A stretch of 64,000 nucleotides of DNA from Opisthocomus hoazin (lineage: Eukaryota > Chordata > Aves > Opisthocomiformes > Opisthocomidae), in the NCBI RefSeq assembly GCF_030867145.1, contig NC_134418.1, forward strand, positions 2,352,802 to 2,416,801. Direction: 5' to 3'. The notes beneath the pieces were generated by a model. It did no database searches and was not told where the DNA came from. It worked only from the letters and a program-made list of their open reading frames with translations. Shown in pieces: positions 27,301 to 40,900 of this stretch (positions are counted from its first letter, which is position 1; every line of letters begins with the position of its first letter). A program made the position numbers and the translations under genes.

Positions 27301-30300
27301 TTGAAAAGTGCTAAGGGAGCGTTTGGGAAGAGGAAATACTTCTGGGGAAGAAATTTCCTCAAAGCAGAGGCTCGGTTGTGCTTTGTCCTTCTATACTCTC
27401 ATTTTATTCCCATTTGCCCAAGACTTGTTCAAGTTAAATTCTTGCTCCAACGAAGATTCTTCCAGATTTCAGTTGATAGTGAATTGTGCTCTTTTTTTTT
27501 TCATTCTATAATGAAATATTTTGGTAAAAGATTATATATGAAGCTACACATAGAAGAAACCTGTTCAGATGGTGATTTTCATGTTATTTTTCTTCCAGTG
27601 TTGTGACAAAGAATATGTCACTCCGGGTGTGTTGAAACTGTATGGAAGAAGGCTTAAATTCATAGTTTGGCTATAAAGTTTAATGAAATTATTATCTTGA
27701 TCATATGTTCTTTAGGTTGCCAGTCAACCTTTTTTTTTTTTTTTTCTCTCTTTTCTGAAAAGAATCAGTGGGTTTTGGGAACTGAAGAATTCTTTTCAAG
27801 CGAAGTAGTTCCTCTGGCATGCTTGTGGGTGGAGTGAGGGAAGTCTGATGTAACTGCTGCAGCCCAGAAAAAGGATTTTAATTGAAGTGGCTGACAGGTA
27901 TACGAATTATTAAACGATTTTGAGCAGTTTGCTCACCATAGGCTAAAGAAGGTCATTTGAAAAGGGAGAATGAAGGAGAACGTGCACAGTTCGATTGTTT
28001 AGCCTTTTGTTCATTGTGTGCATCTTGAATGCTGTCATTACTCATCTATTCTAATATCCTCTAGAACAGCCACTTAATTAGCTGTGCTCAGCATATCGAA
28101 ATAAAATCAGTACCTTGTTTTTTGAATTAGTTTTCTAATCACAATATGGGTCCCTTGCCTAACGCTATTAATTTCCAGTACCTAACGCTATTATTTTCTA
28201 GTTGGATTAATAAAATTGCCCTTTTCTGAAGATGAATATTGTAAAACCAAATTTTCAGTAATAGGCCTTAATTAAATTACCAAATAGCTACTGGAATGCT
28301 TTGCCTTCAGAGCTGTTGTGATGTACACTTCAGTGCTGCTTCTTTTAATGACTTGATTAGTATGAACAATAGGAACTAGGGGAATGCAGCAGGGATGCAA
28401 CGTATGCATACAGGCTACAATTATTATCTTTAGTCCCAACACAAAGCCCAGACAAACTTCTGTTGTGCCAGGAATTAATTTGGAAGAGTAGTTTCTGCCT
28501 GGCTGAGTCCTAATTTCATAGGTGTGAGTTACACATGATCAGTAATAAAAATCTTCCTTTTGAGTGCTGTAGCTTTTTTAAACTTGGACAAAATTATTCT
28601 TGCCATTCCGGGTAATTTACTTGACAGAGCTGACCTGTATAGAAAGCTACGCCATGTTTTTATTTCAGTGATGCTGTTTTCTGGAAGGATTTAAGATGGC
28701 GCGTGGTACTGAAATTCTGGAAATTGTTGTCCTTCCAAAAATTTGTCAGATAACTGTATAGAGCGGAGGTTTTTGTAGCTGTGCCTAAAGAAAGTAGATG
28801 TGTTCCCCCAGTGATGTTCTTTAGTTTGCAGTTGGATATTTGAGCAAGTGGCTTATTTTAAAGGAAAAACTGGGCATTTAAGAGGTAAAAAGGAAAAATC
28901 TTAAATGGGAACCGCATCTTACTGGTGAAGTGGGCGGCAGTTTCCTGGGCAATTTCTGTCGTTCACGGGCAGGACTGGGGCTGGAGCTAACGGGTGTCCG
29001 TGTGGTGCTTTGCCGGTGGATCTTGACAGTCCCCTGGCCAAATGCTCTTCAAAGGCAAGAGAAGTTCGTCCTGTCTTTGGCTCTGCACGTTCTCAGACTT
29101 GGCAAGGGTGAAAATAAGCTGTCCCCAGGGAGCTTGGATGTCTGGTAACTGGGAATTAGAGGGAAGGCCCAAACTCTCTCTCTGCAGGTGACAACCCAGC
29201 CATTGGGTGGTGGTCATTTCAGGTGTCTCTTGAACAGGCGAGTCAGAATTGAAGGGGTTTTCCTCAGGTTACCTCTGAAATTTGTAAATGCGCTGTCTCT
29301 GTAGCAGAATTAATGACTTCTTAGGAACATAAGAGATGGATAAAGATTCATTTGTGATGGCTGTGATCTATTTTTTATAGATGGATTGGAGGTATTGTTG
29401 TGTTTTGTAGAGGAATCACATTCAACCTGAGGTGACATAAATAGCCGAGAGTGACCTCACCTTTCTTAAGTTCCAATATAGACTAGCAGTGTTGTAATAA
29501 ACTAAAAAAAAAAAACCTTAAGCTTTTATTCACATCCTTTCCAGCTTTTTAGTGCATAAGAAGAATGAAACAGAATTCAGATGTCAATTTAGCTAATCTA
29601 GTAGGTAATACTCACATTTAAAGAAAGCAATCTCAGATGCTGAATTTTACATGTTTCTTTTACATTGAAACAGGTCTGCGTTCTGGACCTTTCTCTAAGC
29701 TTGTGTCTGATCTCTTCACTTAGAATGTAATTCATGTCTTCATGAAAACTTTAATTGTTTGCTTCTTTTTGTGATAAAGGTTGCAAATGTTATGCTTAGT
29801 CCATCAAGGTAGATCTGTCCTGCTGAATGGAAATTTCCAAATGAATATTAGACCAATTTATAAGAAAATCTATTAAAACAAAAACCAAAACAACAAAAAA
29901 CCACATTTATCACAGTAGGACTTCACAACTGAAGGCACATATCCAATAGTATTTAAATTATTCATGCAGAAGGCAGGCTTCTGGGAAATCATTTGCTTCT
30001 TGCTCACTGACCGTCTCCTTTTCTCAGTCTATGACCTTTTCCTTCTGCCCTTGTCACGTTGCTGTGTTCCAGAAATGTCTATTTTCACAAATATATACCA
30101 TTGTTTTTGAACCTGGCTGTCTGTCTTGGCTGGGGAAAGCTGCTACAGTCGCTGTGACTTCAGGCCTGGGGTATTATAGAAGAGAAATTTCATTCTGACT
30201 TCAGAACAGTTTCTTCTGTTACCTCTTGGAGAAAAAATGTTGCAGCTGCTTGTCTAGCAGAAGTCCAATTTAACTTCAATTCATGCCCTCAGAGTGTGTC

Positions 30301-33300
30301 AAGTGTTGCTAAATTATAATATAGAAATCAACCTAGACTTGCTTTAAAGTATTTACATAAGATGCCTTTTAAAATTTAGTTTACAACATTGATATAAATA
30401 AAAACTTTCTGTTTTTAAGAAAATAATAAATGAATATTAAAAAATAAATTAAAAAATTACTATTAAAGCACCTAGCAACCAATGTTATTAAACCAGACAG
30501 GCCAAATGCCAGAACCTGACTTTGAGCAAGGTGATGAGTCTTTTTGGTATTTTGTGATTTACTCAGAGCTGTGTGTGCATGGGTTGGAAATGAGAAATAA
30601 ATTTCTGGCCCTCAGAAACGATTGGCTGATGCGCAGAAAAACAGAAGTGGCATATGAACCTGCCCCTTTTGGTTAGGTTTTGGGGCTCTGGATGGAATTT
30701 GGGTCACTGCCCAAGTACCCTGAGGCAGATGCTTCGCTTTTGGTGTTGGGGGTGGTTTGAGTATTTTGTATATTTCATTGTCCATTACTTAAATATATAC
30801 ACATGTTGAAATACCAAGAAATTATTTTCTGTTTTAAAACCAGATGTTGTTTCTTTTAGCCTATTGCAACAACTCCACCACGTTGTGGCTGGAAGGAGGA
30901 ATCCTTAAGCCGCAGCAGCAGCGAAACCCAGGCATCAGCTACCAGTGGGATCTCCCTAGGAGAAGTAATATGTCAGAAAGCTGCTAATAATTGGGTATTT
31001 GTCCTGTGCTTTCTTTTGGTTGTGGTTGAAGGTTAATTATGTGATTGAAAGTAATATGAAGCCCTTTATCTGTATAATTCAGACCTCCACCATCCTCACC
31101 CTGTTAAAGTCTGTGTTTCTATATCTTGGAACTGCAGAAAAATAGAGCTGTTGTGAACTCTGACAAGTCATCTAGTCTACTCTTGATCCAAGTGCTGCAA
31201 ACCTTTTTGACATTTCGTATTCAATAAAGAATCCCTAGCAGTTCAGTGATTTTTTTTTTTTTCTTTTTAATTTTTTTTCCTCCCCCTTATCCCCTCCTTG
31301 TGTTTTCTGGTAATAAACCTAGTATATTTTCCAGTGTAATGTTTTCGTCTTTGCAACAGTATCTTTGATCTGTATTCAGTTTGTAATTTGCTGTAGTCCT
31401 GGTCCTGCTATTGCCTCTTACATTGTCAGATCTGTCTGCCTCAAACCAGCTGATTTACCTGTCAGCGCAGAGCCATGCTTCAGTTCGTGCAAAATCTGAC
31501 TAATTTCAGACCTTAGTTTTAATGACGTGTTCTGCACATCATTAAGGAAAACTGTACTCACATCATGATACAGTCATAGTAGTTCTATCTGATGGATATG
31601 GTGCCAAATACTTAATTACTCTGAGAATTGCATAAGATCACAGGTGTTTTGAAAAGACTGAGTTGGACAAAAATTTTATTTCCATGTGATTGTAAAAGTT
31701 TTGTGCCAAAATTGTAGTTCATATAGCAAAATTCTGATGTGAAAAGTAGTTTTTAATGCCTTAGTAGTGTTTCGAAAGGTAGAAGAGCTTGCATCTATTA
31801 AGTATGGATAGTACTGTACTTCTGCCAATTCAGTGGGACACTTTCTTGCTTATATTAACATACATGTAATCATAAGTTATATATGCTGATGATAATGGTT
31901 TGCCTTATAAATGACTGATAGTCATAATTCTCTGCACTGAAGACTGGTCTGTGCCTTTTCTATAATTAAAATTTATCTGTTTAATTACTTCCCCAGTAAT
32001 CCCAGTGCAAATTCTTTAATGAATTACTTGAACTAAAGATGCTCCTTTCCATTTGGACATGAACTGAAACTCTTTTTCTTAAAACACACCAAAGAGTTGG
32101 CTAGGATTCTCAGCTGTGAATTCTGTGTGAACTCAGAATTTCTGGAATGAGAAACTTTCTTGAAAGACAAATCAGAAGTGTTCTGCTTGTTAATCCCCAG
32201 TTGTACAGTGCAAACCATCTTTACTACACCGTGTCAGGAACTGTATTGACCCAGCATCCTACTGAAGCATTTGTCCTTATCAAGATTTTGCTTTCTAAGT
32301 GAGAGATTTTATTCTGATTTGGGAAAGGTCTGCAGTGGCAGGATTTGGAGATGGAGCTCAATTTCAGACAAGTGATGAAGGCTGGAGGTCAGATAGTGAG
32401 CAATGACAACATGGACAGTAGTGAGAACTGACTGTGGACTTCAGCAGTTCATAGTGCATCATAATTCTTTTACATTAAAAAATGAGTATTTGTATAAGAA
32501 ATAAAATTTAGAAGCAGTAATTCCATTGTTTCACAACTTAGTCTTTATTTGCTTTGGAAATAGTCTTAAAACTTTCTTGATGCTTGAGCACTTTTTTCTC
32601 CCCACCTATTCTTAGGGAATTCAGTCATGGTATCAGCTTCCGGCAGAAGTGGATGCCAGCCATGTAACTACTGCCTCGGAGACAAAGCTTGGCCTGACTT
32701 GTGGTAGAAGTGACCTGACGGAGTTCCCTACGCTGGAGGAAGGAGTGTTGCCTTCAGCAGAAGCATCTAGAACACAGTTTCTGGGAGATGCAACACACGG
32801 CTTACTGCTGGGTATGTTCAAAGCTGCCTTTTGTTTAATTGCTAAACATTTAGGGTTTTACTTTTCCTTTTGAAACTATTCCTAACTTGGATTTCATAGA
32901 ATCGCAGAATGGTTTGGTTTGGAGGGGACCTTACAGACCACCCAGTCCCACCTCCCTGCCACAGGCAGGGACCCATTCCACCAGCCCAGGCTGCTCCCAG
33001 CCCCGTCCAACCTGGCCTTGAACCCTGCCAGGGAGGGGGCAGCCACAGCTTCTCTGGGCAACCTGGGTCAGGGCCTCACCACCCTCATGGTGAAAAATTT
33101 CTTCCTTCTGTCTAGTCTAAATCTCCTCTCTTTCAGCTTGAATTGCCCCTTGTCCTGTTGCTACATGCCTGGTAATAAGTCTCTCTCTGTCTTTCTTACA
33201 AGCCCACTTTAAGTACTGGCAGCTGCTCTAAGGTCTCCCCTTGTCCTTCTCCTCCCCAGGCTGAGCAGCCCCAGCTCTCCCAGCCTTTCCTCCCAGCAGA

Positions 33301-36300
33301 GGGGTTCCAGCCCCCGGGTCATTGCTGGGGCCTCCTCTGGCCCCACTCCCACAGCTCCAGCTCTGTCCTGTGCTGAGGGCCCCTGAGCTGGACGCAGGAC
33401 TCCCAGAGGGTCTCACCAGGGCAGCACAGAGTTCCACTTCTTGTAGTGAGAACTGGTGTTTACAAAATACATTCTGTGTAAATGTATTGTCAGAGCCCAT
33501 TTTCAAAATGAGGCAGAAGGTTTGTGTGCCTTCCCTGGATCTTTTAACGTGTGAACTGATTATGTTTAATCTCAGGTAAAACTGAAGTTTTATTTTCCTT
33601 TGGAATTGATAGTGAACCAGAGTAAAATTAGAAATTTTGGGTGTTCTCTCTAGGTAAGGTGATAGTTCTGTGTCCTAAGATCTGTATTCGTTAGTCAAAA
33701 ATCCGGGTTAATTTCGGAATAGTAGATATAATAGTAAAGCAGATATAATGGTATTGATAACATGAAAAAGTGTTTGAGAAGAGTGTGTGCGTGCTTGTAC
33801 CCCTTTCTCACGTATTCAAACTGCTGTGTACTGCTTCTGTGTGTCACCATTTCCTTTAGAATTTGCTTATAGACAAAGTAATCTCCATATACAGTTTTAA
33901 AAAGCTTTCAGTAGTCCTTTACAAAGGTGTCTTACAAGTGTTACTGCTCTTTAATTAATCAGTATATGTATACTTTTTCAGATAGGAGGAAAAACTGAGG
34001 AATTATAGCTAGAAGTACTGCACTACTGCAAGATTTAACCCAAACTGTCCAGATAAAGGGATTTGCTTATGTAGGAAGTTAGCATAACAAAGACTACATG
34101 GCAGGGGAAGGTGATAATTATTAACAAAATGTCTAAGTTAGTTGCTGTTTACCCACTTTCACTGTTGCACTCGCAAGCACCAACTCTTTTTTGTGTTCTT
34201 TTTTCCCCCAGTGGTCTTGCTTGCCTGTCCCACGGCAGGCTGTGTAGACTAGCTGTCAGGTCCTGGGCTGGGGCGTTGCTGCAGTCTGCTGTCCTGTTGG
34301 GCTAGCAGAAAGAGGAGCTGTGTGCGTCGAATGCAGCAACCTTGTTGTCATCCTCTCGTTGTCAGAGCAGAGGACCTTCTGCTAATGAGTCCTCTGTTCT
34401 GGTGCTTAGACACAAGTTTATACCCACATTCTTACTTCATTCATATCAATATTAATGTCTTTGTTAGGAGTCCTTAGATTTCTCTCTGGGTTTGGACAAT
34501 ACCCGTATTGGAATGTACCACATTAATATGGATATTAATTCTTTCCAATATGTTGGTCATCTGGGCCTCAGAATGCTTTTTTAGTCGGTGTGCTTATCTT
34601 CAGTGTTGTGAATCATAGCGCTAAGATGTGAAAGCCTGTGTGAAGTCTGTTGGTGTATGACAAGTGTAAGCATTAACAATGCAATTTGAAATACAAAAAG
34701 ACCCCATGTGGTGTTAAAAACCTAATTGTAAGACAGCTGGGAGCATCCTTTAAGAATATCACACTGGTGGTGAATAGTTAGGGTTTCTGCACCACTGAAT
34801 TGTAGTAGCTGTTGGTTTTCTAACATAGTAGGGAGTTTTCTGACTTGGTGTTTCCTCATACTTTAGCTTCTTGTTCCGTTTATTGTAATTCACCAGTAAG
34901 TGTGTTCCAGCCACACTAATCCCAGTGTAGCACTGTTCCCCATCATATGATTCTGATGAGCTAACGTATGATACGGGTGGACACTGTATGTGTTACATCC
35001 TTCATATATACGGGAAGGACATTACTGTTTTTTCCACATGGGGTTCAGTTTTCTGCAGGGATCCCCACCAGGCTGGATACAGGGAAAGAACACGCACGCG
35101 GCTGTTTCCAGTATCGCAGGCGAGAGAAACATTAACTGCTAATTGGTATTTGCATGCAAGTAGTTGTTGCTGCGTTCAGGTACAGCATTCTCCAGGCTGC
35201 ATTCATGTAGGACAGATGAATTTGTTGCAACCCCATTTTTCATAAGACATTTTTAGCTCTGTTCATACATCGTCAGTGATGCATCAAGCTCTCACTTTAG
35301 ATATCCAAAGTGACTGATGGAGTATTTTCAGTAATGCTAGTGGGGTTTGTGCATCTGTTATTTGGATGTTATCTTTATTTTTGATGTAAAATATCCTGGT
35401 TTTTATTTCTCCTAATGACATGGTTGCATTCAGTGCCTGGGATTTACACCAATCTAGACACTGTTTTTTTGTTTTCTCTGTGTGTGTGTCCCCCCCCCCC
35501 AGTGATTGTTCAGATTATTTACATTTTTGTGGCAAAAACCCACTACTTGTAATGTTTAATATTCTATTAGTAGTCCTTATTGCTACCGCTTGTATTTGGG
35601 TGCAATTTATATTACTGCCAGTAATATTTTTCAGTTATAACACCTCTACTTCAGAAAAGCTAAGCATTTCTGTTGACTCCTTTCATATCTAGTCATCACA
35701 GTGTAGTTAGATTGGTGTGAGTAGTTCCAAGATTTAATATCTCACCTTTATCCATTCTTGTTACATTCATTTTCATCCATGTGGAGTCGGAGTATTCTGG
35801 TGGTATAATTTTTAGTCAACTGGTAGTAGTACATGTCCGAAAAAGAAAACTACTCTTTATAACACAGCATTATTCTCTGCATCTTAGGACACAAACCATG
35901 TTACTGATTCATTGCAACAATTTCTAATAATCCTCAAAATGGTGGAAACAGACGCTCACTTTATTCGCTTGTTGCTGTTAATCATAGGAAACACATCTGT
36001 CCCCAACGAGATAAACTTGTTTCTCTTGGAAATAAAAGCTAACTTTTATCAGGTGCATTTTTCTTTATTAGCTTTATTTGCTCGTGTTTTCCTCCTGTTG
36101 TTGTTTTTTTTAACTTCAAGCTTCAGTTGTGGCAATTAATCTGTAAAGAATTGTATCTTTCCCCTTTTTGCACGTGTGCATTTAGTGAAACCAAAACCAG
36201 CAGAAGCAGAGCTAAGCAATGTATTGTTAACAATACTCATACGGCTGAAATACTTTACTTTCTCTTCTGTGCTGTCTGTGGAAGACAGAACTAGCCAGGA

Positions 36301-37883
36301 CGGTTATCGATAGCTGCTTTAGCTACCCAAGCTAGAGCATTTTCCTTGCTTGCCTTAATTTAGCTGCGTTATTTCCATTTAATGCATTTCTGCTTCCTTA
36401 CGCAGCCAAGTTGCTGTGCTAAACAACCGTTCACCAGACCCCCAGGCATGATTGTTAGCCATTGGTTTCGCTCTCAAATTAACAGGTGTTGCATTTAGGT
36501 GTAGATTTCTGGGGGGGGGGATTCAGCTCTTAAATGCTACTTCTGTCATCAGATTCGATCGTGCACTGTATGTTAAGTTTTGGCTTTCAAAGTTAGCGCT
36601 GTCTCAATTCCAGTTGAATCGTTAATTTTTCCTAGGCAAACCTTTGTGTGTGCATACTGCTAATGTACTGTGATGTCATCTGTTAACTTCTTACCCCCTG
36701 ATAACACTTTTTTTTCTTTCTTCTTTACTTTTATGACACCCCACCTAGACTCCTCTTGTGCATACGCTTCCTTAGAAACGCACAACCTTACAATGCTGTT
36801 GCTAAGCCCAAAGTGTGTCTTGTTGTGTTGATACCCCTTAGAGAGTCACTCTGCAAAATCAAGTGTTACCATTGGGTGGTTACATTTGTGACTCACTTTT
36901 CCAGGATGTGACTGAAATTGCTGAATAAAGGCGCTTCTAAAGCGGCTTTCACTACATCATTGCACTAGCTTTTTTCACAAATAAACAAAATTATAGGCAA
37001 AGAACATGATTGCTTGTGATATTTTAAAATAAACTTGCGTTGCTTCCAGTGAGCTCCAAGTTCAGCTTGCAGTTTGCCATTCCTGTGCCTGCCTGCGTAA
37101 GCTTACCTGTGTGTAGGTTGCTTTTTGGGTTTTTGCTTGTTCTGACTGCTTAAGGGAGTGGAGTTGAAATTGCCTTGGGAGTAGCCTGGTAAACATTTAT
37201 GGCAGCTCCTGAGGGTTTTATGTAGTAACGGCTGTTACTACAACGTGCAGCTCTTGCTCGTTTTCATCAGTTTTTGTGGTTATTTTGATAAAGCTTTGAT
37301 CTATCCTTTGCGAAGGAGCCTGTGAGGGGAGAGAGAACACCTCTCTCTGGTGGATCTGGATCCAGAGGTTCTGGTTCATACTGAACCCCTCTGAGACTCA
37401 AGGCTCAATGTCTTGCACTGTAGGTCTGTCACTGATGGCTGCACCCATCCCTCTGTTATGCTTTCTTCAAAGACTGAATTCCGTTTTGGTAACTTGGATT
37501 ATCTGCTTCAAAGAACTGCTGTTTCTCTGCTTGAACTTCTTGGTTTACTTGTTCAGGGATTCTGTTGTATATGCTTCTCTGTTAACTTTATGGTGGTGAA
37601 TATAGATGCATTTCCATGAATAAAACCAAGACAGAAGATGACTTCTAACTGTAAAGGCAGAATCTGGGTTGAGGTTAGCTTTGACAGAGGTAATGTGTCT
37701 GCTGAAGGAACTTACAAAATCCAGTGTGTGATACAGAAGCATAGAGGGCAAGTCCAGCACTTTTTTTTTGTGACTTAGAAGCTACAGGTAATTTACTGGA
37801 CATCCCAAACATCTGCCAATACGGCGTTAATAGGTTGCTTTCAGTCTACACTGAACACTAAGCCCTGTCCCTTGCTGCCCTAA

Positions 37884-37922
<39 letters not shown>

Positions 37923-40900
37923 AATGTGTGAGGAAGATGAAGTGAGGTTCTATGCTAGCCTAACAACAGAGAGACAGACAAGCTTGGTATGGCTGAATTA
38001 GTCGTTGGCTGCTATGGAGTTGGTACTGATTCAGAGATATCTTTGAAGAGGTTTTCTCCTTTATGAAATGAAAACCACTCTTGGCTAGCTCATGTTTGGG
38101 CCTGCAGACAGCTTTATAATTAAAAGCCACGTGTGCATCAGTCAGTTGCTGTCTGGCTAGAGTTGGTTAATACTGAATAAAACCTCATTTTTTTTGTTTT
38201 GCCATGTAGGAAATTCAGGTTGAAGACAGGTGTTGAAAAGTGGAAGGACGTGGTAGGTTAGGCATGGTATGGTTTTGCCTGCATCCTCTGTTTAGGATTG
38301 TTGTATTTAGTGTATTTTATAGCATTTTGTCCACGTTATTGTGGTTTGCAGAACTGGAATCTATTTCATCAGGAAAAATTTTCTGATATTTGTCAAAATT
38401 TGTGTTTTAGATGCAACTGGAATTAAAGAGAAAGCGTAAGGCTTTCCAAGAATTCTGTATACTGCTGGTATTTTATTTGTTGCTCTCTAGCGAGTGTGCC
38501 AGTAGCTACAGCCTTTTTATATATGCACTTAGATTTCCAGATAAGGGAGGAAAGGTGAGAGGGAAGGGAGAAACATAAGCTATAATACTAATTTATTCCT
38601 TCTTTGCTTCAAAAAGTGTTTTGAATTTCATTTGGGGAGGGGGGAAATCACAAGGACAGTTTTATTGAAATTGCTCCCGCTACACTGTGGAACAGATTGA
38701 CAAAGCCAAGAAGGTTTTGTTTTTGTTTTGCCTTCCTTTTTTATCTTCCACAAATGGCAATTTGACTCTGGCATTCAGAATTGTCAGCAGGCTGTAAGAT
38801 AAAGTAGCACGCCCAGCTTTGCTTGTTCAGTGAATTCAACTGTGAGGAAGCTTTTGACCTTCAGAGTGACAGTGGGAAGAGTTACTGTTTTGACACAAGA
38901 TGCTGGAAGAGTGTTGTACTGACGTCACTTACCGCTTTAAGCATCGAGCACCTGCTTCTTTGCCTGCAAAACCTAGGTTATGTCTGAGTGTAATGAGCCC
39001 CTAAATCATCGTAAGCATCCAAAATATGATAGCCGTGATCTTTCTGCCTCCTGAAGAAAAGGAGTTACTGAAAGCATCAGAGTTCACGTGCTGTAAGATT
39101 AGAAGACATTGGAAAAAGCTGGAGGAGGTAGAAGGTGTGACATGGCTGGAGTTAGATTTTTATATATATAAAAAAAATCGGTTTTGTAGCCCCAGTTAAA
39201 TGTCATCTGTTGAACTCCGTAAGGGTGCTTTTACAGGTCACCTCTGCAGGTTGCTGCAGCGGGCAAGCTGGAAGAGAGGGTTTCTACCCAGGATGTGGAT
39301 GCGGTGAATCTCGACTGTGCTCTTTCCTCCTGTTTTTTTTGTTCACTTTTTTCCTCACTCTGCTTTCCTGGCCTTGTCAGTCATCTGCTGCTTCAAGTCA
39401 GTGATCCCCACCACAGTTCCTCCGACTGCGAACCTCTGGGGAAGGTAGGGTGCTGTCAGCCAAAGGCAGATTGCTGCTGCGCGGCGAAACCAGAACGTTC
39501 TTTGGAGAAGTCAGGGAAGCAAGACTGCCTGAAATGGAGGCTGGTCTGAGTTTTGCAATGTATTTAGTCAGCTAAAGGCTGCTACTGAAAAGGAAGAGTC
39601 TGGGTTTTCCTTGTCCTGCAGACTTGTCCCTGCTGCATCCTCTCTGCCAAACCCACTGTGTGAGTCGGTGCAAGCAGATCAGCTTGCTGTCCAGACTGAA
39701 ATGTCACGGTAGGGTTGGAAATGGAGATGGTTATGTTTCAGCTGGATCTAGTTCTCTTGCCTGTGCAAAAAATGACTGGGATGGAGAGATTGGGGCTGTC
39801 CCTGCTTGCTGAGGTGTAGTCTTGCTGCTTCAGGTGAAGAATTTGTGGGCTTTTGTTACGGACTACATGTAAGAGGCTGGGAAGGGAGGGAAGAGGGAAT
39901 TGAAGCAAGACTTACTTGTGCTGTTCAAATAACCATTGAAGCCGTTAATGATCTATCTAAACTGCCTTGCACATTTTTGTAGAGAGCCAGCTATGTTGTT
40001 GTATCGTGTCGAAGCGCTCAGAAGTGTCTTATTTGTCACCTAGGTTTGCGTAGCTTCAGTGTTTTACGACAGATTCTTGTTATGTGTTATCTGAACTGAA
40101 ATGCGTTTAATGACCAAACTTCTGTTCTGGCGTACATACATACAATTGTAATCAAGTCACTCTTAATCTTCTCTTTGATTATACTAAACAGATTTAGTTC
40201 TAGGAGGCTCTTGTGATGAGGCATGTTTCTTGAATCTCTGTTTTCTCTGATCCTCCTGTGATGTTTACAGATGTGGAGTTGCGGTCATCAGAACCTGCAA
40301 GTACCATTTCAGTAGTAGTTTCAGTACAAGGTTGGAAAGAATAGTCCTTGTTACTACTTATTCAGTATTATTTTTTTTATGTATGTGAGAAATTTGCTTG
40401 CCATTTTGGATGCAGTATTGCAATGACCTCCTGTTGGTGGTTTGTTCGCCCCGTGAGCCAGCAGCGTGCTCTGGGTGCCAAGAAGGCCAGTGGTCTCCTG
40501 GGGTGCATCACGAGGAGTGTGGGCAGCAGGTCGAGGGAGGTTCTCCTCCCCCTCTACTCTGCCCTGGGGAGGCCCCATCTGGAGTCCTGTGTCCAGTGCT
40601 GGGCTCCCCAGTTCAAGAAAGATGAGGAGCTACTGGAGAGAGTCCAGCGCAGGGCTACGAGGATGAGGAGGGGACTGGAGCATCTCTGCTACGAGGAGAG
40701 GCTGAGGGAGCTGGGCTTGTTCAGCCTGAAGAAGAGAAGGCTGAGAGGGGACCTTCGAAATGCCTCTAAATATCTGCAGGGTGGGGGTCAGGAGGACGGG
40801 GCCAGACTCTTTCCAGTGGTGCCCAGCGACAGGACAAGGGGCAACGGGCACAAACTGAAGCAGAGGAAGCTCCAGCTGAAGATGAGGAAGAACTTCTTCC

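Larger units (their letters stand above)
18368..30859 (+). other. ALMS1: ALMS1 intron 1 (12.5 kb)
   Basis: This intron is bounded by GTGAGT and a TTTCTTTTAG acceptor. It begins inside the CpG island. It carries an inverted pair of CR1 copies near its 5' end, a long internally deleted CR1 at 22045-23042, more CR1 pieces near 21.7, 23.1, 25.3-25.7 and 25.8 kb, and homopolymer runs. Between these it is unique AT-rich sequence with no conserved exon that I can recognise. One unusually long antisense open frame lies at 26676-27398. Confidence 0.75.

Noticed and set aside
37887..37917. 31-base T run as the reversed poly(A) tail of a retrocopy.
   Set aside because: The sequence beside it contains no reversed poly(A) signal close by, no open frame and no target-site duplication that I can see. 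Treated as a plain homopolymer.
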